This document shows positions 50,412-58,535 of a stretch of 64,000 nucleotides of DNA, in pieces (position 1 is the stretch's first letter; each line of letters begins with the position of its first letter). Both the position numbers and the translations under genes were made by a program. Below the pieces are notes generated by a model that did not search any database, was not told the origin of the DNA, and was given only the letters and a program-made list of their open reading frames with translations. The stretch lies in contig NZ_JOEZ01000028.1 in NCBI RefSeq assembly GCF_000721175.1, forward strand, positions 1-64,000, written 5' to 3'. This DNA comes from Streptomyces anulatus. Lineage in GTDB: Bacteria > Actinomycetota > Actinomycetes > Streptomycetales > Streptomycetaceae.

Positions 50412-51497
50412 GTGAACCGACGCCACTGCGCCACTGCCGCCATCACGCTGGTCTGTGCGCTGGCCCTGCTCACGTCCACGGGCCAGGCCATGGCCGCCCC
50501 GGTTCCGGACCCGTCGCCCTCCCCGTCCTCCTCCCCCGCCGGCTCGCCGCCCCGCTACTCCAACGCGGACCTCGAAAAGGTCCGCGAGCAGATCGAGACG
50601 CTGTACCGGAAGGCGGGCGCGGCGACGGACGCGTACAACCTCGCCGAGGAGCAGACCAAGAAGCAGTCCGGCGAGATCGTGAAGCTGGCCAAGGCGATCG
50701 TCGACGGCCAGGCGCGCATCGCCGCACTGAAGGACCGGGCCGGGGCCCAGGCCCGCGAGCAGTACCGCAACGGCGGCCTGCCGCCCGGCGCGCAACTGGC
50801 CCTGAGCAACGACCCGAAGCTCTTCCTGGACGGGATCAACAAGGTCCACCAGAGCCAGCAGGCCTCCAAGTCACTCCTGACCGACCTCAACCAGACGCAG
50901 CAGGACCTGGAGACGTACACCCAGGACGCCAGCGCCAACTGGGAGAAGCTGGAGACGAACCGGGTCAAGCAGGCCAAGGCCAAGAAGAAGATCAACGCCC
51001 AGATCAAGGCGGCGGAGAAGCTCGAGTCGCAGCTGGAGGAGAAGGAGCGCGACCGGCTCCGCCAGCTGGAGCGGGACGCCGCTGACAAGGCGCAGACGGC
51101 CTGGCTCTCCTCCGGCGCGGTCAGGGACGTCAGCGGCGAGGCGAGCGAGGGCGGAGCGGCGGCGGTGGCCTTCGCGACGGCCCAGATCGGCAAGCCGTAC
51201 GTCTGGGGAGCCGAGGGCCCGGCCTCGTACGACTGCTCCGGTCTGACGTCCCAGGCCTGGCTGGCGGCGAAGCGGCCGATCCCGCGCACCTCGCAGGAGC
51301 AGTGGCGGCTGCTGCCGCGTATCGACATCCAGGACATGCGCCCCGGCGACCTGATCATCTACCACGCCGACGCCAGCCATGTCGGGATGTACGTCGGCGA
51401 CGGCGCGATCGTCCACGCCCCGCGCCCCGGCCGCGATGTCACGCTGGCGGGCGCGGGCTCGATGAAGATCCTCGGCGTGGTCCGCCCGGACAAGTAG
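50412..51497 (+). CDS. NlpC/P60 family cell-wall hydrolase
   Basis: A 361-residue exported peptidoglycan hydrolase. The signal peptide is HCATAAITLVCALALLTSTG ending AMA. A coiled-coil region spans about 50-235 (DLEKVREQIETLYRKAGAAT and later KAKKKINAQIKAAEKLESQL), as in RipA/PcsB-type enzymes. The NlpC/P60 domain has the catalytic Cys in ASYDCSGLTSQAWLAAKRPI near 272, the first His in DASHVGMYVGDGA and the second in IVHAPRPGRDV. It cleaves D-Glu-mDAP/DAP-type peptide bonds. The GTG at 50412 has GGAGGGGGAG directly upstream. Confidence 0.92.
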   Translation: MNRRHCATAAITLVCALALLTSTGQAMAAPVPDPSPSPSSSPAGSPPRYSNADLEKVREQIETLYRKAGAATDAYNLAEEQTKKQSGEIVKLAKAIVDGQARIAALKDRAGAQAREQYRNGGLPPGAQLALSNDPKLFLDGINKVHQSQQASKSLLTDLNQTQQDLETYTQDASANWEKLETNRVKQAKAKKKINAQIKAAEKLESQLEEKERDRLRQLERDAADKAQTAWLSSGAVRDVSGEASEGGAAAVAFATAQIGKPYVWGAEGPASYDCSGLTSQAWLAAKRPIPRTSQEQWRLLPRIDIQDMRPGDLIIYHADASHVGMYVGDGAIVHAPRPGRDVTLAGAGSMKILGVVRPDK

Positions 51498-51500
51498 GAC

Positions 51501-51558
51501 CGGGCCGGACGCGCAAGGCCGGGTCGAACGCATGAGGCCGGGCCGGACGCGCAAGGCC
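51501..51558 (+). repeat. 20-bp direct repeat after the NlpC/P60 gene
   Basis: CGGGCCGGACGCGCAAGGCC occurs at 51501-51520 and again at 51539-51558, 3 bp past the stop codon. The remaining gap to 51808 (about 250 bp) shows promoter-like ATATGAC at about 51681 and a GGGGGAGGGAAGGAACC ribosome-binding site, but no gene. Confidence 0.75.
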
Positions 51559-51808
51559 CGGGCCACGTGAGCGGGGCCACGTCGCCGTCGGTGGGGGCGT
51601 GATGTTCGTCATGGGCGTTTCCCCGCCCGTACGGCGGCCCAGCGCGCCGGATCCGTGTCGGGACGCGGCTTATGACGCCGCATATGACAGGGGCCGGTCC
51701 CCATGCGCCATTCCGTTCCCCCACCGCGTACCGCTATCGTCCCCGACTGGCGGATCGTCGATCGTCGGACCGCCGCACCCTCGGGGGGAGGGAAGGAACC
51801 GCGAACCG

Positions 51809-53182
51809 ATGCCCGTACCCGTACCGCAGCAGCGATCCGTTCCCCCTGCGGACACCTCGCACGGCGGCCTCACTCTGCTGGTGATCGAGGACGACCCGGC
51901 GGGCACCACCATCACCGTTCCCGAGCTCTCGGCAGCGGCCGGGACCCGGGTCCGTGTCCGTACCGCCCGCAACCTCACCGAGGCCGCGCGGCTGCTCACC
52001 GACGACGTCGACTGCATCCTGCTGGACCTCGCGCTGCCGGTCACCGGCTCCGGGGCCGAGCCGGTCGCCGAGCGGGCCGAGCCCGCCTCCGAGCGGGCCG
52101 ACGAGCTGGCGGCCCTCACCCACGTACTCCGCATCGCTCCGCTGCACGCGGTCCTCGCGCTGACCGCGCAGGACGACACGGAGCTGGCGGCCGAGGCGGT
52201 ACGCGTCGGGGCGCAGGACTACCTCTTCCGGGGCGAGCTGGACGCGCGCGTCCTGAGCCGCGCCATCCGGTACGCCGTGGAGCGCAAGCGCGCCGACATC
52301 GCCCAGCACCAGCTGACCGAGTCCCGGCTGCGCGCCCAGGAGAACGCCCGCCTGGAGCGCGGCCTGCTCCCCACCCCGCTGCTGGACGGCTCCGGCCTGA
52401 GCTTCGCCGCCCGCTACCGCCCCGGCCGCAGCCGCGCCCTTCTCGGCGGCGACTTCTACGACGTCGTCCGCACCCCGGACGGCACGGTGCACGCGATGAT
52501 CGGCGACGTCTGCGGACACGGCCCGGACGAGGCGGCGCTCGGCGTCGAGCTGCGGATCGCGTGGCGGGCGCTGACCCTGGCCGGGCTGTGCGGGGACGAG
52601 CTGCTCTCCACGCTCCAGCAGGTGCTGGAGCACGAACGGCAGAGCGAGGAGATCTTCGCGACGCTCTGCACCGTCGACATCGCGTCCGACGGGCGACGGG
52701 CCGGACTCTGCCTGGCCGGACACCCGGCGCCGCTGCTCGCCCGCCACGGCCGGCCGGCCCGGCTGCTCCCGTACGAGGACGGCGGCCCGGCTCTGGGGCT
52801 GCTGCCGCGGGCCCGCTGGCCGCGCCGTCAGGTGGAGCTGGGCGGCGCGTGGAGCCTGATGATGTACACCGACGGGCTCATCGAGGGGCGCGTGGGGACC
52901 GGTGGCAGCGAGCGGCTCGGCCAGGACGGCATGGTCGCGATGGTCAACAGCCGGCTGGAGCAGGGCCTGGCGGGCGAGGAGCTGCTGGAGGCGGCGGTCG
53001 CCGAGGTGCGGGAGCTGAACGGCGGCGAGCTGACCGACGACGTGGCGGTCCTGCTGCTGGGCCGCGATCCGGAGCGGATACGACGATGGGGCGGCAGCGC
53101 ACCGCGCTCCCACCCCGCGTCCGTCGACCGGCCGCCGTCCCCGCCCGCGAGGGCGGCGGGGGCTCAGCGCCCGCCGTTGTAG
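51809..53182 (+). CDS. Receiver-linked PP2C-type (SpoIIE/RsbU) serine phosphatase
   Basis: A 457-residue fusion. The N-terminal receiver domain (about 15-150) has acidic LLVIEDDPAGTT, a phospho-acceptor Asp in VDCILLDLALPVTG and VLALTAQDDTEL. Where a conserved Lys is expected it reads QDYLFRGELD, so Arg replaces Lys. A helical linker follows, then the SpoIIE-type PP2C domain: LLGGDFYDVV near 215, IGDVCGHGPDEAALG near 235, and SLMMYTDGLIEGR then TDDVAVLLL. Such enzymes dephosphorylate anti-anti-sigma factors. It overlaps the DUF2516 gene by 19 bp (convergent). Confidence 0.88.
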   Translation: MPVPVPQQRSVPPADTSHGGLTLLVIEDDPAGTTITVPELSAAAGTRVRVRTARNLTEAARLLTDDVDCILLDLALPVTGSGAEPVAERAEPASERADELAALTHVLRIAPLHAVLALTAQDDTELAAEAVRVGAQDYLFRGELDARVLSRAIRYAVERKRADIAQHQLTESRLRAQENARLERGLLPTPLLDGSGLSFAARYRPGRSRALLGGDFYDVVRTPDGTVHAMIGDVCGHGPDEAALGVELRIAWRALTLAGLCGDELLSTLQQVLEHERQSEEIFATLCTVDIASDGRRAGLCLAGHPAPLLARHGRPARLLPYEDGGPALGLLPRARWPRRQVELGGAWSLMMYTDGLIEGRVGTGGSERLGQDGMVAMVNSRLEQGLAGEELLEAAVAEVRELNGGELTDDVAVLLLGRDPERIRRWGGSAPRSHPASVDRPPSPPARAAGAQRPPL

Positions 53183-53508
53183 GGACCGTACGGGCCGTCG
53201 CTGCTGGAGCCGCCCCTGCGGCCACCACCACCGCCGCCGCCCGAGACCTCCTTGAGCGCGGGGCGCACGTCGACCATGAACACGATCGACGCGACGACGC
53301 CCGCGAGCTGCAGGAAGAGCATCGGGATCAGCAGGTTCACGGCGACGGCGACGCCGAGGATCACCAGCCAGAATGACTTCTTCTTCTTGTCTGCGGCACG
53401 GTAGGCGTCCTCACGGGCGGTCGCCGCGAAGACGAACGCGACCACGGCCAGCACCAGCATCGCCAGATAGAGCAGCTGGAGAATCGTGCCGAATCCTGAG
53501 AGCAACAT
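53164..53508 (-). CDS. DUF2516 family membrane protein
   Basis: A 114-residue protein with three helices (FGTILQLLYLAMLVLAVVAF, SFWLVILGVAVAVNLLIPML, LAGVVASIVFMVDVRPALKE) and a Gly/Ser-rich C-terminal tail. It matches the actinobacterial DUF2516 family, which has no known function. The start MLLSGFGTIL is conserved. Its 3' end overlaps the end of the phosphatase gene. Confidence 0.88.
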   Translation of the reverse strand: MLLSGFGTILQLLYLAMLVLAVVAFVFAATAREDAYRAADKKKKSFWLVILGVAVAVNLLIPMLFLQLAGVVASIVFMVDVRPALKEVSGGGGGGGRRGGSSSDGPYGPYNGGR

Positions 53509-53674
53509 GGTGTGTACCGCCTAGTGAGTGGATGAGCGCCCTTCGGCCGAGAGGGCCAAGGTACCGGGACAACGAGCCGGCCACCCGTAAAGGTGCCCGC
53601 CCCGCGCCCCGGTCACGCGTACCGCGCCCCGGAAGGACCCGTGAAACCCATAAGGGCCGTGAGGGCCGCGAGGA

Positions 53675-54376
53675 TCACTTGCCGTCGGCCGGCGGGGTCT
53701 TCCTGGCCGCGGGCTTGCGCGGCGCGGGCGTCTTCTTGGCCGGCGCGGCCTTGGCCTCGGCGGACTTCACCGGCGCGGCGGGCCTGGCCTCGGCGGGCGC
53801 GGTCTTCGTCGCGGCGGGCTTGGCGGCCGGCTTGGCCGGGGCGGCGGGCTTCACGGAGCCGCCGGCCGCGGGAGCGCTCTTCGTCGCACCCTTGGGCGCG
53901 GCCTTGGCGCCGGTCTTCGGCTCGGCCTCGACGACGGCGGCGATCTCGATGATCTCGTCGGCCGTCTCGCCGCGCCAGGTCCGTACGGTCTGCTCGCCGT
54001 GCTCGGCGACCTTCTCGTACGTCTCCCGGGCCTTGATCGCGTACTCCGCGGCCACGCCCACACTGCGGAGCGCCAGGTCCTGAGCGCTCTCGCCCAGCTT
54101 CTTCAGGTCGGCGGCGTCGAACGAACCGAACACCTCGGTGACCTTCGCCTGCACGGTGGCCTGGGCCTCCTTGGCCTGCGTGGTCACCTTCTCCTGCACG
54201 GCCTTGGGGTCGGTGTTGCGCACGGCGTCGATCCGCTCGGGCGCCTCGGCCCGCAGCTGCTCGATCAGCGCCGGGACCTTGCGCGCCTGCTGCACGGCCA
54301 GGTCGGCCGTACCGGCGGCGAAGTAGAGGGGGGTGGGGTCGGTGAGGGTCTTGCGCAGGTCATCGGTGATGGCCAT
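53675..54376 (-). CDS. HbhA-like coiled-coil protein with Lys/Ala/Pro tail
   Basis: A 233-residue protein. The first 150 residues are helical (MAITDDLRKTLTDPTPLYFA, AVQQARKVPALIEQLRAEAP, LRSVGVAAEYAIKARETYEK). The rest is a low-complexity Lys/Ala/Pro tail like that of mycobacterial heparin-binding haemagglutinin. In Streptomyces similar proteins are found next to HTH genes of the type encoded upstream. The role may be in cell-surface or nucleoid association; evidence is composition only. Confidence 0.75.
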   Translation of the reverse strand: MAITDDLRKTLTDPTPLYFAAGTADLAVQQARKVPALIEQLRAEAPERIDAVRNTDPKAVQEKVTTQAKEAQATVQAKVTEVFGSFDAADLKKLGESAQDLALRSVGVAAEYAIKARETYEKVAEHGEQTVRTWRGETADEIIEIAAVVEAEPKTGAKAAPKGATKSAPAAGGSVKPAAPAKPAAKPAATKTAPAEARPAAPVKSAEAKAAPAKKTPAPRKPAARKTPPADGK

Positions 54377-54410
54377 GACTGTGGTCCTCCCGGATCATCA
54401 GAACCAGCTG

Positions 54411-54872
54411 CTAGCTGTGAGGGTCTTGGTCTTTGGTGACGCTCGTACCGGCGTCGTCGCCGCTACGGGGCACGGCATCGCCGCCCGCGTCGGCGTCCGC
54501 GTTCACATCCGCGTCGGGACCGGGGGCGAATCCGTTCTCGCGGCGGAAGGAGTCGTAGATCTGCAGCAGAACGTTCTTCTGCCGCTCGTTGATCGACGGA
54601 TCGGCCAGGATGACCGCCCGCGTCTCCAGCTCCTCCCGCTCCCGCTCCTCGAGGATCCCCGCACGTACGTACAGGGTCTCGGCCGAGATCCGCAGCGCCT
54701 TGGCGACCTGCTGGAGCACATCCGCACTGGGCTTGCGCAGGCCGCGCTCGATCTGGCTGAGATACGGGTTCGACACCCCGGTGGCATCGGCGAGCTGCCG
54801 CAGCGAGAGCTGCGCTGCACGGCGCTGCTCCCGCAGGTACTCACCGAGATTGCCGACGTTGAGTGATGCCAT
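54411..54872 (-). CDS. XRE-family transcriptional regulator
   Basis: A 153-residue regulator with an N-terminal HTH_3 domain: VGNLGEYLREQRRAAQLSLR, then QLADATGVSNPYLSQIERGL and RKPSADVLQQVAKALRISAE. A C-terminal helical segment follows (REELETRAVILADPSINERQ) and a disordered acidic tail. The ATG at 54872 gives the conserved start MASLNVGNLGEYLREQR. A perfect 13-bp-arm palindrome lies 27 bp upstream, overlapping the promoter, consistent with autoregulation. The downstream HbhA-like gene is on the same strand 34 bp away. Confidence 0.85.
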   Translation of the reverse strand: MASLNVGNLGEYLREQRRAAQLSLRQLADATGVSNPYLSQIERGLRKPSADVLQQVAKALRISAETLYVRAGILEEREREELETRAVILADPSINERQKNVLLQIYDSFRRENGFAPGPDADVNADADAGGDAVPRSGDDAGTSVTKDQDPHS

Positions 54873-54898
54873 GACTCGATAGTGCAACACCCTTGCTA

Positions 54899-54926
54899 AC
54901 TTTTGCAAGCACATGCTTGCAAAAGT
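54899..54926. promoter_or_regulatory. Perfect palindromic operator before the XRE gene
   Basis: ACTTTTGCAAGCA and TGCTTGCAAAAGT form perfect 13-bp arms around CA (28 bp). It overlaps the likely -35 (TTGCAA) of the minus-strand gene starting at 54872, with a CACTAT -10 downstream. Autoregulation by the adjacent XRE protein is the simplest reading. Confidence 0.7.
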
Positions 54927-55094
54927 GTCGCGCGCCACCCGGAAGTAGGCACCTGCGACTTCCGGACGCCGACCTTCCGAAGGCCTGACCTGGATGACAG
55001 GCGCCACCTGATCTTGGTGGGTCGACGCCACCCCGAGAAGCGCCGAAGCCGCACCGGATTCCTGCCGCGCCCGTCCCCTCGGCCCGCACTGCTC

Positions 55095-55100
55095 TAGCGT
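55095..55100 (+). promoter_or_regulatory. -10 element (TAGCGT) of a leaderless-type promoter
   Basis: TAGCGT ends 8 nt before the ATG at 55109. Confidence 0.5.
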
Positions 55101-55108
55101 GGGCTGCC

Positions 55109-55630
55109 ATGATCGTATGGCTCAACGGCACCCATGGCGCAGGCAAGACGACAACGAGTGCGCTCGTGCAGCAGCTGATCCCGGATTCGCGGGTGTTCGA
55201 CGCCGAGAAGGTCGGCGAGACACTCATGGACATCACGCCGGGGCTGCCCTGGACGGGCAACTTCCAGGATTGGCCGCCGTGGCGGCCGCTCGTGGTGGAG
55301 ACCTCCCGGCGCGTACTCGACTACACCGGCGGCACCCTGGTGATGCCCATGACCGTCCTGGTCGAGCAGTACTGGCGGGAGATCAGCGCGGGACTCGCCG
55401 AACACGCGATCCCGGTACGGCACTTCGTTCTCCACGCCGACCAGGAGACCCTCCGCGGGCGCATCGAGGGGGACACCGTGCTCGGCCCCTCCCCGTTCCG
55501 TCTCAAGTACCTGGAGCCCTACGCCGAGGCGGCCCGCACATGGCTGCACGGCGAGGCCGAAGTGGTCGACACCACGCACCTCACGCCCGCCCAGGCCGCC
55601 CTGCAGGTCGCAGAGGCCGTCAGGAGTTGA
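55109..55630 (+). CDS. TmrB-like P-loop ATPase
   Basis: A 173-residue protein close to the tunicamycin-resistance ATPase TmrB. MIVWLNGTHGAGKTTTSALV carries the Walker A motif at residues 7-14, and FDAEKVGETLM, NFQDWPPWRPLVVE and TLVMPMTVLVEQYWREISAG follow in the same order as in TmrB. TmrB confers tunicamycin resistance in Bacillus, probably by binding the drug; most relatives in Streptomyces have not been tested. The Lys/Arg-rich C-terminal half of TmrB is shorter here. Leaderless-type start. Confidence 0.82.
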   Translation: MIVWLNGTHGAGKTTTSALVQQLIPDSRVFDAEKVGETLMDITPGLPWTGNFQDWPPWRPLVVETSRRVLDYTGGTLVMPMTVLVEQYWREISAGLAEHAIPVRHFVLHADQETLRGRIEGDTVLGPSPFRLKYLEPYAEAARTWLHGEAEVVDTTHLTPAQAALQVAEAVRS

Positions 55631-55930
55631 GGTCCGGTCGGCAAAGTCGTACTCGGGTGGCGGTTCCGGGCCGAGACGGCTCGGACGAAGTCGCTCCGGC
55701 TTCTCAGGTTTCCGCCCGCGGAGGGGAACCGAGGCGCGGAGGGCGCGCCCGTGCCTTCTTCTTCCGCACCGGCGGGGCGGCCGTGCGCACAACGCGGCGA
55801 ACGGGGCTGCGCGTTGGGCCCGGCCGTGGGCCCGTGGGCCCCTGACAGCACGACCGGCCGACCCTACGGTCTATGCGGGCTGACCCACCGCCAAGTGTGG
55901 GACACACGGTGACGCGTGCCGCCCCGCAGG

Positions 55931-55993
55931 CCGCCCCGAAGGGGCGGTCGTGGTCGGCCATGAACGGTCCGGCGGCCGTTCATGGCCGACCAC
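55931..55993. terminator. Double hairpin after the TmrB-like gene
   Basis: Two stems follow each other. CCGCCCC-GAA-GGGGCGG lies at 55931-55947. Then GTGGTCGGCCATGAACGG (55950-55967) pairs perfectly over 18 bp with 55976-55993 across an 8-nt loop. The region 55631-56061 contains no gene. The large stem may terminate the TmrB-like transcript or regulate the HAD gene downstream. Confidence 0.65.
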
Positions 55994-56061
55994 ACGCACC
56001 ACAGCGCACACCACCGCATCACGCGCCGAAGGCCGCATCGAAGGCCCGTAGGAGACCAGCC

Positions 56062-56760
56062 ATGAGCACGCGATACGCCCCGGGCGACGACCGCGCCCCG
56101 ACCGTCTCCCCCGCCCTCCCGCCCGCCCCCGCCGGCCGCGCCTTCGACGCCGTGCTCTGCGACCTCGACAACGTCGTCCGCTTCTACGACACCGCCCCGC
56201 TCGCCACCCTGGAGCGGGCCGCCGGGCTGCCGGAGGGCACCACGACGGACATCGCCTACGCACCCGAGATCGACCTCCCGCTGCTCCTGGGCCTCATCAC
56301 CCCGGACGCCTGGGTGGAGTCCATCACCGCGGAGCTCACGGAGCGGGTGGGCGCGGCCCGGGCCCGCGAACTGGGCCGGGCCCTCGCGGACGCGCCGTTC
56401 CGGGCCGACGAGGAGGTGGTGTCGCTGCTGCGCCGGGCCCGGACCCACGTCCCCCTGGTGCTCGTCACGAACGCCACGCTCCAACTGGACCACGACCTGG
56501 CCCTGTTGGGGCTGACCGAGCTGGCCGACGCGGTCGTGAGCAGCGCGGTGGAGCAGGTGGCCAAGCCCGACCCGGCCATCTACCGCATCGCGGCCGAGCG
56601 GGCGGGCGTACCGCCGGCGCGGTGCCTTTTCGTCGACGACCGACAGGAGAACGTCGACGCGGCCGCCGCCCTCGGCATGACCGGCGCGCTCTACCGCGAA
56701 CCGGCGGATCTGCGGGCGGCGTTGGGGCCGTGCGCGGAGTACGCCGGGGCGCGCCGGTGA
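56062..56760 (+). CDS. HAD-family hydrolase
   Basis: A 232-residue HAD phosphatase. Motif I is AVLCDLDNVVRFYD (nucleophile Asp and general acid Asp), motif II VPLVLVTNATL, the motif III Lys lies in EQVAKPDPAIYRIAAERAGV and motif IV is CLFVDDRQENVDAAAALGM. It resembles epoxide-hydrolase-N/phosphoglycolate-type HAD subfamily IA. Substrate unknown. GTAGGAGA lies upstream of the ATG. It overlaps the phosphotransferase gene by 4 bp (GTGA). Confidence 0.88.
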   Translation: MSTRYAPGDDRAPTVSPALPPAPAGRAFDAVLCDLDNVVRFYDTAPLATLERAAGLPEGTTTDIAYAPEIDLPLLLGLITPDAWVESITAELTERVGAARARELGRALADAPFRADEEVVSLLRRARTHVPLVLVTNATLQLDHDLALLGLTELADAVVSSAVEQVAKPDPAIYRIAAERAGVPPARCLFVDDRQENVDAAAALGMTGALYREPADLRAALGPCAEYAGARR

Positions 56761-56776
56761 CGGGCGCCGTGGCCCG
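56743..56776 (+). repeat. 34-bp direct repeat, upstream copy
   Basis: GCCGGGGCGCGCCGG followed by TGACGGGCGCCGTGGCCCG covers the start codon of the phosphotransferase gene (56757). An identical copy lies at 57586-57619, 843 bp downstream. Confidence 0.85.
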
Positions 56777-57560
56777 GGAGCCGGAGGTGCTGTCCGGCGG
56801 GCTGGCCAACGCCGGAGCCGTCCTCCGCCACGGTGACGCCGTCGAGCGCCCCGCCCCACCGCACGTCGCCGTCCTGCACGCCCACCTCCGGGCCCTCCGG
56901 GAGCAGGGGTTCGACGGTGCGCCCGTCCCCTTGGACGTCTCCGCAACCGGGCGTCGCGAGCGGCTCTCGTACGTCCCCGGCGAGGTCGCCGTCGCCCCGC
57001 ACCCGCCCTGGACCTGGACGGATGAGGTCCTGCACTCCGTGGGGGCGCTGCTCCGGCGGATGCACGACACGGCGGCGGACGTTCCGTTCGACCGCGCGGC
57101 GGACTGGCCCTTCGACCTGGCCGACCCGGAGGGGGCGGCGGCGCACGGCACGGTGGTCTGCCACAACGACGCGTGCCTGGAGAACGTGGTGTTCCGGGGC
57201 GGTCGCGCCGCCGCCCTCATCGACTTCGATCTGGCCGCGCCCGGCCGACCGGTGTGGGACGTGGCCATGGCGGCGCGTTACTGGGTGCCGATGCGGGGCC
57301 GTGCCGGTCTCGACCCGCCGCACCGCCTGCGCGTGCTGGCCGACGGTTACGGGATGGGGCGCGCGGACCGGGCCGGCCTGCCGCACGTGATCGAGAAGGC
57401 CACCGCGGTGTGCCGGGCGTTCGTCGAGCGGCGGGTGGAACGGGGCGACGCGGCGTACACGGCGGCGTACGAGGAGAGCGGGCGGGCGGTGTGGGACCGG
57501 CACCAGAACTGGCTGGTGGACCACCGCCGCGCGCTGACCGCCGCCCTGCTCGCCGGCTGA
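56757..57560 (+). CDS. APH-like phosphotransferase
   Basis: A 267-residue APH-type kinase. Brenner motif GTVVCHNDACLENVVFRGGR is near residue 128, with the metal-binding ALIDFDLAAPGRPVWDVAMA near 150. The first 60 residues are a reduced N-lobe. It resembles phosphotransferases of the APH/HSK group without a tested substrate. The GTG at 56757 overlaps the HAD stop, so the two are co-translated. The gene is flanked by 34-bp direct repeats. Confidence 0.8.
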   Translation: MTGAVAREPEVLSGGLANAGAVLRHGDAVERPAPPHVAVLHAHLRALREQGFDGAPVPLDVSATGRRERLSYVPGEVAVAPHPPWTWTDEVLHSVGALLRRMHDTAADVPFDRAADWPFDLADPEGAAAHGTVVCHNDACLENVVFRGGRAAALIDFDLAAPGRPVWDVAMAARYWVPMRGRAGLDPPHRLRVLADGYGMGRADRAGLPHVIEKATAVCRAFVERRVERGDAAYTAAYEESGRAVWDRHQNWLVDHRRALTAALLAG

Positions 57561-57585
57561 CCACCGCGAACCGGCCGCACCTGCC

Positions 57586-57619
57586 GCCGGGGCGCGCCGG
57601 TGACGGGCGCCGTGGCCCG
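57586..57619 (+). repeat. 34-bp direct repeat, downstream copy
   Basis: This perfect second copy of 56743-56776 begins 26 bp past the phosphotransferase stop. It includes the GTGACGGGCGCC start of that gene, so it reads like the beginning of a lost tandem duplicate. Confidence 0.85.
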
Positions 57620-57793
57620 TCGCCCCCTCTGAGCCTCTCGGGTGACCTCTGATCGGGCGGCCACGCCCCGGCACGCACGCTTCCGGCTTTGCCGAAATGC
57701 CCTGGCAACTCCGCTACGAGGACCTCTCCGTGCCTGGGAATCGCACGCACCAGACCGCGTCCGCTTTCCGATCGAAGGCCACCCGACAGGCTC

Positions 57794-58516
57794 TCAGCCG
57801 CGCGGCGGGGGCTCCAGCCCCGTTCGCAGCTGGACGAACGCCTGCTCGGCCGCCTGGACCGCGCCCGCGTAGACCCGGTCCGCGCTCTCCCCCGCGTCGA
57901 TCCGCCGCCAGTTGTCCAGGGCCAGGATGCGCAGGACGGCGATGATCTGCCCGGCCGCGAGCCGTTCGGGCGCGCCGCCGCCGAGGGCGCGGGCGAGGGC
58001 CGCCTCGGAGCGGCCCTGGTAGGCGTACATGCGGGCCACCAGTGACGGTGTTCCGTACAACAGGCGGAGGAACGCCAGCACTTCGGGTACGTCGCACAGG
58101 CCGGTCACCGGGTCGCGGCGGTCGAGGCCGTCTAGGAAGTGGCGGCGCAGGGCGTCCAGCGGGCTGTCGCCGGAGGGCCGTCCTGCGACCACCCGGGCGG
58201 GCTCGTCCTCGTGGTCGGCGAACCGGTGCAGCACCAGGTCCTCCTTGGCGGGGAAGTACCGGAACAGCGTCGGCTTGGAGATGTCCGCCGCGGCCGCCAC
58301 CTCCGCCACGGACACCTTGTCGAAGCCGCGCTCCAGGAACATCGCGATGGCGGCCTCGGAGACCGCCTGGTAGGTCAGCTGTTTCTTGCGCTCCCGCAGA
58401 CCGACCGTCGCCGGGGCCTGGGGGTGCTGCCGCGCGTGGCCGGCGGTCTGCCGGCCGACGCCGTTCCCGGGATCGTTCTCGGACGTGCTCCCGGCCTTCT
58501 CTCCGCTCATGACCAT
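57794..58516 (-). CDS. TetR-family regulator
   Basis: A 240-residue TetR protein. The N-terminal HTH (about 35-85) is TYQAVSEAAIAMFLERGFDK, with SVAEVAAAADISKPTLFRYF then PAKEDLVLHRF. The ligand-binding domain has PLDALRRHFLDGLDRRDPVT and VLAFLRLLYGTPSLVARMYA. An N-terminal Gly/Ser/Glu extension of about 30 residues is present. Targets are unknown. The ATG at 58510 is an alternative start. It is 19 bp from the second TetR gene on the same strand. Confidence 0.88.
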   Translation of the reverse strand: MVMSGEKAGSTSENDPGNGVGRQTAGHARQHPQAPATVGLRERKKQLTYQAVSEAAIAMFLERGFDKVSVAEVAAAADISKPTLFRYFPAKEDLVLHRFADHEDEPARVVAGRPSGDSPLDALRRHFLDGLDRRDPVTGLCDVPEVLAFLRLLYGTPSLVARMYAYQGRSEAALARALGGGAPERLAAGQIIAVLRILALDNWRRIDAGESADRVYAGAVQAAEQAFVQLRTGLEPPPRG

Positions 58517-58535
58517 GAAGCGTACGCCCTTGACC

